Shown here: piece after piece, positions 1 to 6,220 of the stretch
How positions within the stretch are numbered: the stretch's first letter is position 1
Layout: every line of letters begins with the position of its first letter
Assembly (NCBI GenBank): GCA_020430675.1
Contig: JAGQJJ010000113.1
Span: 1 to 8,909, forward strand
DNA: 8,909 nt
Direction of reading: 5' to 3'
DNA from: Myxococcales bacterium
GTDB taxonomy: Bacteria > Myxococcota > Bradymonadia > UBA7976 > UBA1532
Position numbers and translations under genes: made by a program
Notes under the pieces: model-generated
Told to the model about the DNA's origin: nothing
The model's input: only the letters and a program-made list of their open reading frames with translations
Databases searched by the model: none

Positions 1-1
1 A

Positions 2-826
2 GAGAAGGTGCCGATCTCGCAGGTGATGAACTTCGATGACGCGAAGAACAACTTCTTCGCCGCCGCCCGCGACGGCCTCAAGGCGCAGTTCTCGTGGATT
101 GGTGGCCGCACCCGCACCGCGGCCGAGCTGATTCGCGACGAGCTGCTGCCGATGGCCCGCGAAGGGCTGGCGGTGGCGCGCATCGACAAGGCCGACATCA
201 GCCGCTACCTCGATGTCATCGAAGAGCGCGTCAAACGCGAGCAGACCGGCGCCGCCTGGATGCTCGGCTCGCTGGCGGGCATGGGCGGTCGCGGCACGCC
301 GGACCTGCGGGTGCGCAAGATCGTCGCCAGCATGCGCGACCTGCAACGCTCGGGTCTGCCGGTGCACGACTGGCCGCTGGCGTCGCTCGATGAAGAGCGC
401 CGCGACGACGATTGGCGGTCGAGCTATCAGACGGTCGGCCAGATCATGACCACCGACCTCTTCACCGTGCGCCCCGGCGACATCGTCGACCTGGCGGCCA
501 GCGTGATGGAGTGGTCGCGCATTCGCCATGTACCGGTCGAAGACGACGACGGACACCTGATGGGCCTCATCTCGCACCGCTCGCTCTTGCGCATGATCGC
601 GCGGGGGCAGGTGCATGACATGACCGACGTGTCTTCGATCATGGTCACCGACATCGTCACCGTTTCGCCTGATACGCTCACCGTGGATGCCATCCGCCTG
701 ATGCGCGAGAAGCAGGTCTCGTGTCTGCCGGTCGTCGAAGAGCGGCGGCTGGTGGGCATCATCACCGAGCGCGACCTGATCAACGTCTCGGCGCGCCTGC
801 TCGAAGACTTCCTTCGCGAGAGCTGA
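2..826 (+). CDS. GCS2-like carboxylate-amine ligase, C-terminal part, with tandem CBS domains (5'-partial)
   Basis: The reading frame is open to the left edge, so the real start is probably outside; a GTG at 8 is the first possible start inside. The first ~120 visible residues (nt 8-390) resemble the carboxyl end of GCS2/YbdK-type ligases as I remember them: an FFAAARDGL...AQFSW segment, an ELLPMAREGL helix, a QTGAAWML helix and a closing GLPVHDWPLA. These enzymes use ATP to join an amino acid to a carboxylate. Two CBS repeats follow, at about nt 431-605 (QIMTTDLFTV ... HVPVEDDDGHLMGLIS) and 626-800 (SIMVTDIVTV ... CLPVVEERRLVGIITERDL). CBS pairs usually bind adenine nucleotides and regulate the attached enzyme. 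The stop codon overlaps the next start by one base (TGATG), which points to coupled translation. The CBS part is certain. The ligase part rests on family resemblance, since its catalytic region is not in view; a plain CBS protein is the alternative. Confidence 0.8.
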   Translation, partial: EKVPISQVMNFDDAKNNFFAAARDGLKAQFSWIGGRTRTAAELIRDELLPMAREGLAVARIDKADISRYLDVIEERVKREQTGAAWMLGSLAGMGGRGTPDLRVRKIVASMRDLQRSGLPVHDWPLASLDEERRDDDWRSSYQTVGQIMTTDLFTVRPGDIVDLAASVMEWSRIRHVPVEDDDGHLMGLISHRSLLRMIARGQVHDMTDVSSIMVTDIVTVSPDTLTVDAIRLMREKQVSCLPVVEERRLVGIITERDLINVSARLLEDFLRES

Positions 827-2031
827 TGAGCGTGCCGTCCCTGAGCGAGACCAAGCTGGCCCGCGTCATCGGCGACACCGGGCCCGGCGGCGACGGGCCG
901 ACGGTGATCGCGTTTGGCGCCATTCATGGCAACGAGCCGGCCGGGGTCTGGGCGCTCGGCAAGCTGTTCGCCGAGCTGACCGCGCGGCCGCGGCCCCTGC
1001 GCGGGCGCATGATCGGCCTGGTGGCCAATACCGGCGCCTGCGCGGCCGGCCGGCGCTTCATCGAGCGCGACCTGAACCGCTCCTGGGACGCGGAGCGCAT
1101 CGCCGCGCTGCTGGCCAGCGACCCGGCGAATGACGGCCCCGAAGACGCCGAGCAGCGCGAGCTGCTGCACGTGCTGACCCCGTTGCTCGCGGAGGCCGAC
1201 CGCCCGCTGGTCTTCCTCGACCTGCACAGCTCATCGGGCGCCGGCGGCCCGTTCAGTTGCATGGCCGACGTGCTGCGCAACCGCCCGATCGCATTCGGGG
1301 TGCCGGTGCCGGTCATCCTGGGGCTCGAAGAGGTCATCGACGGCGCGCTGATCGGCTACCTGTCCGATATGGGCCATGTCGGCGTGGCCTTCGAAGGCGG
1401 ACGCCACGCCGATGCGAGCACGGTCGACAATCACCTGGCCATCTTGTGGTTGACCATGGTCAACGCCGGGGTCATCGACGCCGGCCAGGTGCCCGAGCTT
1501 GAGGCCCATCGGGCTCGGCTGAACGAAGCGACCGCGGGGCTGCCCGAGGTGCTCGAAATTCGCCACCGCCATGTGATCACGCCCGAAGACGTCTTCAAGA
1601 TGCGCCCGGGTTTTGCCAACTTCCAGCCGCTGCCCGCCGGCAGCGAGGTCGCCGACGATGTGCGCGGCCCGGTGCGCACGCCGGAAGAGGGCATGATGAT
1701 GCTGCCGCTCTATCAGGGGCAGGGCGACGACGGCTACTTCATCGCGCGGCCGGTCTCGCGGTTCTGGCTGCGGCTGTCGGGGCGCATTCGCGGCGACTCG
1801 ATCGACCGCCTGCTGCCGGCGCTGCCGGGCGTGCACCGCGACCCCGAGCAGCCCGACCACTTCCTCGTCGACCCGCGCATCGCCCGGTACCGCACGACCG
1901 AGGTCTTCCACCTCTTCGGCTACCGACGCGCCCGCCCGCACGGCGATCTGCTGACTTTCTCGCGCCGCCGGCCCGACGTCGACCGGCTCTCGCCGCTGCC
2001 CGATGAACTGCGGCCGTTGATGCCCGAATGA
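826..2031 (+). CDS. Succinylglutamate desuccinylase/aspartoacylase family zinc hydrolase
   Basis: 401 residues. It belongs to the AstE/AspA branch of zinc carboxypeptidase-fold enzymes, which hydrolyse the amide of N-acyl amino acids. The zinc ligands are visible: H34 and E37 in GAIHGNEPAG, and H134 in FLDLHSSSG. RDLNR (residues 81-85) is the family's substrate-carboxylate-binding motif, and E190 in VAFEGGRH is in the place of the catalytic base. No signal peptide is seen, so it should be cytoplasmic. The ATG at 826 is chosen because it overlaps the previous stop; a longer form from GTG 721 would lie inside the CBS gene. There is no strong ribosome binding site, consistent with translational coupling. 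The carboxyl third, beyond the catalytic domain, is long and includes a DVFKMRPGF...FQPLPAGSEVA segment that looks like the family's beta domain. No other arginine-catabolism genes are seen, so a true AstE role is unlikely and the substrate is unknown. Confidence 0.9.
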   Translation: MSVPSLSETKLARVIGDTGPGGDGPTVIAFGAIHGNEPAGVWALGKLFAELTARPRPLRGRMIGLVANTGACAAGRRFIERDLNRSWDAERIAALLASDPANDGPEDAEQRELLHVLTPLLAEADRPLVFLDLHSSSGAGGPFSCMADVLRNRPIAFGVPVPVILGLEEVIDGALIGYLSDMGHVGVAFEGGRHADASTVDNHLAILWLTMVNAGVIDAGQVPELEAHRARLNEATAGLPEVLEIRHRHVITPEDVFKMRPGFANFQPLPAGSEVADDVRGPVRTPEEGMMMLPLYQGQGDDGYFIARPVSRFWLRLSGRIRGDSIDRLLPALPGVHRDPEQPDHFLVDPRIARYRTTEVFHLFGYRRARPHGDLLTFSRRRPDVDRLSPLPDELRPLMPE

Positions 2032-3110
2032 GCGAGCCCGCGTCGAAGCTGCTGCCGGTGCTCAGCCGGGGCAATACCTCGGCGGCGCGGGTGGCCGACG
2101 ACTGGTACATCGCCTGCGCCGCGCGCGATCTGCGCACCACGCCGCGCGCGCTCACCGTGCTCGGCTGGCCGATGGCGCTGTTCCGCGACGCCGAGGGCGG
2201 TCGGGCCGGTGCGTTGCTCGATCGCTGCCCGCACCGCAACGTGCCGCTCTCGGGCGGCAAGGTGGTCGGCCCGAACCTCGAGTGCCCCTACCACGGCTGG
2301 CAATTTGCCGCCGACGGCGCCTGCAAACGGGTGCCCGGCCTCGACGGCCCCAGCGAAGCCAACGGCCGGCGCGTGCCCGCGTTCGCCACCCGCGAGCTCG
2401 ATGGGTATATCTGGGTCTATTGCGAGCCCGACGCCGAACCCAAGCGTGAGCCCTTTCGCTTCCCGCATCTGGGCGAGCGTGGCTGGCACGCGGTGCATGA
2501 CGTGGTCGAGGCCGAGGGCACGCTGCACGCGGTTGCCGAGAACGCGCTCGATGTGCCGCACACCTCGTTCCTGCACGGCGGTCTCTTCCGCAAGGATGGC
2601 GACCGGCAGCCCATCGAGGTGATCGTGCGCCGGTGGCATGACCGCGTCGAGGCCCAATACATCGGCGAGGCGCGCCCCGAGGGCCTGGTCGGCCGCCTGC
2701 TTGCGCCCGGCGGGGGCGAGGTTGAGCACTTCGACCGCTTCATCCTGCCCGGCATCGTGCAGGTCGAGTATCGCCTGGGCGAACGCAGCCACCTGCTCGT
2801 CAGCACCGCGCTGACCCCGATCGACGACTTTCGCACGCGCCTCTATGCGGTCGTCACCTTCAAGCTGCCGCTGCCGCATTGGCTGGTCGCCCTGGTCGTG
2901 CGCCCCATCGCGCGCCACATCTTCCGCCAGGACGCGCGCATGCTCGCCCGCCAGACCGAGGTCATCCGCAAGTTTGGCGGCGAGCAGTTCCAGTCGACCG
3001 AGATCGACACCCTGGGCCCGGGCATCTTGCGCCTGCTGCGCAACGCCGAACGCGGCGAGCGCACGCCCCTCGACGCCCCGGTCGAGAAGCGGCTGACGAT
3101 GCTCGTTTGA
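2028..3110 (+). CDS. Rieske [2Fe-2S] non-heme iron oxygenase
   Basis: 360 residues. The amino half is a Rieske domain binding a [2Fe-2S] cluster through C67-P-H69 and C86-P-Y-H89 (C-x-H-x16-C-x2-H). The catalytic half has the mononuclear iron site in ENALDVPHTSFLH: H178 and H183 are ligands, D175 occupies the place of the aspartate that links the Rieske cluster to the iron in the neighbouring subunit, and D302 in FRQDARML is the likely third ligand. All key residues are present, so it should be an active oxygenase (hydroxylation, dealkylation or desaturation). Length and layout suit a single-component alpha subunit; no small beta subunit, ferredoxin or reductase gene is seen, so electrons must come from a partner encoded elsewhere. 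The start overlaps the upstream stop by four bases (ATGA), tying it to the hydrolase gene. The hydrophobic stretch PLPHWLVALVVRPIA (~residues 282-296) could pack against a membrane or a lipophilic substrate. The substrate is unknown. Confidence 0.92.
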   Translation: MSEPASKLLPVLSRGNTSAARVADDWYIACAARDLRTTPRALTVLGWPMALFRDAEGGRAGALLDRCPHRNVPLSGGKVVGPNLECPYHGWQFAADGACKRVPGLDGPSEANGRRVPAFATRELDGYIWVYCEPDAEPKREPFRFPHLGERGWHAVHDVVEAEGTLHAVAENALDVPHTSFLHGGLFRKDGDRQPIEVIVRRWHDRVEAQYIGEARPEGLVGRLLAPGGGEVEHFDRFILPGIVQVEYRLGERSHLLVSTALTPIDDFRTRLYAVVTFKLPLPHWLVALVVRPIARHIFRQDARMLARQTEVIRKFGGEQFQSTEIDTLGPGILRLLRNAERGERTPLDAPVEKRLTMLV

Positions 3111-3119
3111 AGCCGAGCC

Positions 3120-5258
3120 CTACGGGGCGCCTTCGACGTCGGTCAAATCAGGGCAGGGCGCGCCGGCGCAGACGTCGATGATCTCGCCGGTGCGGAAGAA
3201 GTGCGCCATTTGGGCGTTCATCGCGTCCATGTGCCGCGCGTTTTCATGCGGGTCGCCGGCCGGGTCTTCTTCGGGCGGCACGTTGCCCGGCGCGGCCCAG
3301 GCGTTGCCGAAGTTCCAGTTGGTCATCGCCGAGCCGACGTACGGATAGTCGACCGGCTCGACCAGCGGAACGTCGCGGTCCACGTCGTAGTGGGCGAGCA
3401 CCTTCAGGCCGATGCCGCTGCGCGCGACGGTCTCCATGGTCAGCGGCGCCACCTGGTAGTCGCCGCGGGCCACGTCGACCAGCACCTGCGTCGGCGACTG
3501 GCCCGGGAACGGATCCGCGCTCAGGTGGCGCACATAGCTGACGCCGTCGGTGCCATCCCACAAGAGCTGCATCGCCGCCATCAGCACGAGCTGGTCGATG
3601 CGCTCGGGGTAGACGCCGGCCAGAATCGCAAAGAACGGCTCGAAGTTGCGCGACCGGTCGAGCAGCGTGGCGTAGTTGACCCCGGCCACGCTCAACACGC
3701 CGCGGTGCACGTCATCGCTCAGCGCCAGGAAGGTCGACCCGAAGATCGCGCCCTGCGAGATGCCCCAGTAATAGTTCTCGTCGGGGTTGATCACGATGCC
3801 GCGATCGGCCACCTCGGGCAGCGAACCGAAGCGCCGCATCATCGCGCGCTGCAACAGCAGGTATTCGAGCATGCCCTGGTGCAGTCGGTCGGTGATCCAG
3901 GGGAACTTGTTGATGTCGGTCAGGATCGTCAGCGCGTACTCGTCGCGGTCCTCCTGGCTCATGCCCTTCAGATCGCCGGCGAACGTGATGAACTGGTGAT
4001 TCTGGTCGACGCGCCCGTGATACCAGCCGCATTCGCGCGGCGGGTACTTGCCGCAGAGCCGCGTCCAGCCCAGATCGGCCGCGTCGCGCCCGTCGCCGAA
4101 CATGCCGTGGCCATGATGGATGAGCCCGTGCGGCGTGCCATCAAGCGCGCCGTGCGGCACGCTGACGTAGAAGGTGACGTCTTCGCGCCAACCGTTCTGG
4201 GCCGGGCGGCCGTCTTCGTCCAGGTTGAAGACATAGCCCTGCTTCTCCTGGTAGACCTCGTCGAGCTTCATGTAATGCGGCGCGCGGAAGTGGCCCTTGT
4301 AGCGCAGCGCGACGTAGGGGTTCCAAGGCGCGCCGCTGCCGTCGTCGGCGGGCAGGTACTCGTTGATCTCATCGATGACCAGCTCGGGGCCGTCTTCGCC
4401 GACCGTCTCGAAGGCCTGATCGCGCATGGACCGCATGCGGCCGGTGAGCGCGTCGCTGCTGGCGGTGACAAAGTCCCAGGCCAGCGTCAGATCGCCGCGC
4501 GCGAAGCCCGCGCCTTCGAGCAGCGCAAAGACCTCATCGAAGCGCGGCTGCCGCGCGGCCAGGGCCGGGTCATCGGTGGCGCCGTCGCGCAGGGCGGCAA
4601 ACGCCTCGGAAGGCATGATCGCCGCGCCGCCCTCGGTGCGCAGGCCGCGGAAGCCGACCACATAGCGCGTCGCCGGCTTGAGCACCTCGGCCGGGCGCAG
4701 CAGCGTGGCCCGCTGCGAGCCGGGCGCGGCCTGGGCGTCGAGGTCGACAAACCAAGGCACCCGGCGCACGCCGTCGCCGGTCACTTCGAGCAGCACCGCC
4801 GCCGCGTCCTCGGCCAGCGAGTCCGGAATCGCGGTCTCATCGGGCAGCTGCGTCGGGTCGAGGTCGGGGAAGAGCGCCATGATCGGCGTGCCCAGCCCAT
4901 AGCCATCGAGGTGGCTGAACAGCGCCGGGCTCACCGGGTTGCCGGTGGCCAGGCTGGCGGGCAGGGCGGTGTCGGCAAAGCGCAGCGCATAACCCGTGGC
5001 GCGCGAATCGTCTTCGACCAGGTACAGGTTCGACGGCCAGGGCAAGGTGCACGACCCGGGGTCGAGCGGATCGCAGGCGGGCTGCTCGACCGGCGGCGCG
5101 GCGTCAGCCGGCCCGGCGTCGGGCATGTCGACCGCGGTGTCAGGCCCGACATCGGCTTGTTGCGCCGCATCGACCACCGCCGCTTCATCATCATCACAGC
5201 CCGCAAACAGCGCCGCGGCCAGCCAGAGCGGCCCGACCGCCCATGTCCACCTTCGCAT
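3120..5258 (-). CDS. Secreted lipoprotein with alpha/beta-hydrolase (lipase/esterase-like) signature
   Basis: 712 residues, stop TAG. It begins with a signal peptide (MRRW, then a hydrophobic core) ending in LFAGC, with C21 as the probable lipid anchor. An acidic Asp/Ala/Pro linker (residues 22-61) follows, then CDPLDPGSC (C62, C70) and a region to about 220 like the amino domains of large actinobacterial and myxobacterial extracellular proteins (TLPWPSNLYLVEDDS, then LKPATRYVV). The carboxyl half carries a serine-hydrolase signature: HHGHG (381-385) as a possible oxyanion-hole loop, GISQG (499-503) with S501 as nucleophile, an HYDVDRDVP segment (623-631) likely to hold the acid, and H671 or H676 as candidate base. 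The triad beyond S501 is inference. Paired cysteines fit an oxidising compartment. The start has a good GGGGAGGAG ribosome binding site five bases upstream. It converges on the Rieske gene with a 9-base gap. The substrate is unknown; ester or lipid hydrolysis is the best guess. Confidence 0.8.
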   Translation of the reverse strand: MRRWTWAVGPLWLAAALFAGCDDDEAAVVDAAQQADVGPDTAVDMPDAGPADAAPPVEQPACDPLDPGSCTLPWPSNLYLVEDDSRATGYALRFADTALPASLATGNPVSPALFSHLDGYGLGTPIMALFPDLDPTQLPDETAIPDSLAEDAAAVLLEVTGDGVRRVPWFVDLDAQAAPGSQRATLLRPAEVLKPATRYVVGFRGLRTEGGAAIMPSEAFAALRDGATDDPALAARQPRFDEVFALLEGAGFARGDLTLAWDFVTASSDALTGRMRSMRDQAFETVGEDGPELVIDEINEYLPADDGSGAPWNPYVALRYKGHFRAPHYMKLDEVYQEKQGYVFNLDEDGRPAQNGWREDVTFYVSVPHGALDGTPHGLIHHGHGMFGDGRDAADLGWTRLCGKYPPRECGWYHGRVDQNHQFITFAGDLKGMSQEDRDEYALTILTDINKFPWITDRLHQGMLEYLLLQRAMMRRFGSLPEVADRGIVINPDENYYWGISQGAIFGSTFLALSDDVHRGVLSVAGVNYATLLDRSRNFEPFFAILAGVYPERIDQLVLMAAMQLLWDGTDGVSYVRHLSADPFPGQSPTQVLVDVARGDYQVAPLTMETVARSGIGLKVLAHYDVDRDVPLVEPVDYPYVGSAMTNWNFGNAWAAPGNVPPEEDPAGDPHENARHMDAMNAQMAHFFRTGEIIDVCAGAPCPDLTDVEGAP

Positions 5259-5263
5259 CGTCT

Positions 5264-5268
5264 CCTCC
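5264..5268 (-). promoter_or_regulatory. Ribosome binding site of the hydrolase lipoprotein gene
   Basis: Read on the minus strand, GGAGG lies five bases before the ATG at 5258-5256, inside a longer purine run (5270-5261). It supports that start codon. Confidence 0.7.
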
Positions 5269-5276
5269 CCTCATCG

Positions 5277-5288
5277 CGCACCGGTGCG
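5277..5288. promoter_or_regulatory. 12-base perfect palindrome, possible operator (copy 1)
   Basis: CGCACCGGTGCG reads the same on both strands. It lies 19-30 bases upstream of the minus-strand lipoprotein start, just beyond its ribosome binding site. It contains the 7-mer CCGGTGC on each strand, as does the second palindrome at 5376-5387. A regulator-binding site is inferred from symmetry and position only; short GC-rich palindromes also arise by chance. Confidence 0.35.
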
Positions 5289-5375
5289 ATCGGGCCAAGG
5301 TGCCCCATCGGCGCCGCCCGGATCAACGGCGGCGGTCGCATGCGCCCAATTTCGGTCGCCAAATCAAGCGGTTGC

Positions 5376-5387
5376 CCGGTGCACCGG
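5376..5387. promoter_or_regulatory. 12-base perfect palindrome next to the -35 box, possible operator (copy 2)
   Basis: CCGGTGCACCGG is a perfect palindrome ending two bases before the TTGACC -35 element at 5390. It uses the same CCGGTGC half-site as the palindrome at 5277-5288, arranged the other way round, about 99 bases away centre to centre. A protein bound here would touch RNA polymerase, as an activator at the -35 box or as a blocker. The function is inferred. Confidence 0.4.
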
Positions 5388-5389
5388 AG

Positions 5390-5418
5390 TTGACCTGCTG
5401 CGGGAGGGCTCCTACGAT
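5390..5418 (+). promoter_or_regulatory. Sigma-70-like promoter of the TPR / binding-protein / kinase operon
   Basis: The -35 box TTGACC (5390-5395, five of six consensus bases) and the -10 box TACGAT (5413-5418, four of six) are separated by an ideal 17-base spacer. Transcription would start near 5425, giving a leader of about 30 bases before the ATG at 5456. It is the only gap upstream of the three co-directional genes, so it probably drives all of them. Confidence 0.65.
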
Positions 5419-5445
5419 GCGCGCAGAGGCTCGCAGATTGAGAAA

Positions 5446-5449
5446 GGAG
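5446..5449 (+). promoter_or_regulatory. Ribosome binding site fixing the start of the TPR-like protein
   Basis: GGAG within AGAAAGGAG lies six bases before the ATG at 5456. It selects that start over in-frame upstream codons such as the one at 5243, which would place the gene across the promoter and the divergent start. Confidence 0.75.
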
Positions 5450-5455
5450 CCTGGC

Positions 5456-6220
5456 ATGAGACGCGGGGTAGCGAGAGCGGCAGTGTTGTCACTGCTGCTC
5501 GCGGGCACGGGGCAGGCGCAGACCGGTGAGACCGTCGCCCAGGTGGAGGAACTGGCCCGAGAGGCGCGCACGCTCTACGAAGCGGGCGATTTTGGTCGGG
5601 CGGTCTCGGTCTACCTCGAAGCGTACAAGCTCCAGCCGACGGCGGCCGTGCTCTACAACGTGGCCGTCATTTACGACCGTAAACTGAACGAGACCGACCT
5701 GGCGGCGGACTTCTACCGCCGCTACATCCGCTCGCCCGACGCCGATCCCGAGGCCGTGCTGCGCGCGACGAAGCGCCTGCAAGAGCTGAAGGCCGACCAG
5801 GAGGCCCGGCGCGCGGCTGACATGGCCACGCTGGGCAACAACAACGACGGCGCCGATCCCATGCCCAACCGCGTCGACACCGGCATCCGGCCCACCGGCA
5901 CGTCGGGGCAGGTGGTCGCTGGCTGGAGCCTGATCGGGCTGGGCGCGGCCGGCCTCGCCACCGGCGGTGTCTTCGGTTATCTGGCGCGCGACGCGGCCAA
6001 TGAGTTCGAGGGCACCATCGTGCTCGAAGACAAGAAAGACCTGCGCGACACGGCCAAGAGCCGCGCGCTGATCGCCGACATCGCGTTTGGCGTCGGCGCG
6101 GCGGCGGCGGTGACCGGCGTGGTCCTGCTGCTGCTCGACGACGGCGGCGCCGAGGCCAGCGCCCTGCGCTTCGGGCCCACGCCGGGCGGGGCCCAGGTCG
6201 GGCTGGGAGGTGTGTTTTGA
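5456..6220 (+). CDS. Exported TPR-like protein with two C-terminal hydrophobic segments
   Basis: 254 residues. The amino end is a signal peptide (MRRGVARAAVL..., probable cleavage after GQA at residue 21). Residues ~27-110 form helices with TPR character (AREARTLYEAGDFGRAVSVYLEAYKLQP, then AVLYNVAVIYDRKLNETDLAADFYRRYI), a fold that normally mediates protein-protein contacts. A polar linker follows, then two hydrophobic segments (~153-177 and ~206-227), and a tail ending in GGAQVGLGGVF. I recall that kind of Phe-terminated tail from many myxobacterial envelope proteins. It should therefore sit in the envelope with the TPR part facing the periplasm. The start at 5456 is supported by the ribosome binding site, the promoter and the signal peptide. 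Its stop overlaps the next start by four bases. It has no visible catalytic motif; a scaffold role for the neighbouring binding protein or kinase is a guess from gene order. Confidence 0.8.
   Translation: MRRGVARAAVLSLLLAGTGQAQTGETVAQVEELAREARTLYEAGDFGRAVSVYLEAYKLQPTAAVLYNVAVIYDRKLNETDLAADFYRRYIRSPDADPEAVLRATKRLQELKADQEARRAADMATLGNNNDGADPMPNRVDTGIRPTGTSGQVVAGWSLIGLGAAGLATGGVFGYLARDAANEFEGTIVLEDKKDLRDTAKSRALIADIAFGVGAAAAVTGVVLLLLDDGGAEASALRFGPTPGGAQVGLGGVF
6205..6210 (+). promoter_or_regulatory. Ribosome binding site that selects a TTG start
   Basis: GGGAGG lies six bases before TTG 6217 and fifteen before the first in-frame ATG at 6226. The spacing favours TTG. It is embedded in the last codons of the upstream gene. 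Confidence 0.7.

Noticed and set aside
721..825. Earlier GTG start for the aspartoacylase-family gene
   Set aside because: It would lie wholly inside the CBS-domain coding sequence and adds an Arg/Ala-rich stretch unlike the family; ATG 826 overlaps the upstream stop in the usual coupled manner.
3111..3135. Rho-independent terminator between the convergent genes
   Set aside because: The stem is only four base pairs and there is no T tract on either strand.
5298..5367. Minus-strand promoter for the lipoprotein gene (TTGATT near 5367-5362 or TTGATC near 5326-5321)
   Set aside because: Neither -35-like box has a reasonable -10 box at 16-18 bases (CGCATG and GCACCT), so I do not call a promoter although one must exist in this region.
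3201..5393. 730-residue open frame on the + strand opposite the lipoprotein gene
   Set aside because: It lies codon-aligned against a well-supported gene with signal peptide, ribosome binding site and family motifs. Its product is rich in His/Arg/Val/Gly in the way GC-rich antisense frames are, with no domain.
5243..5455. Amino-terminal extension of the TPR-like gene to an upstream in-frame start
   Set aside because: It would overlap the divergent gene's start, run through the promoter, and bury the signal peptide; the ribosome binding site points to 5456.
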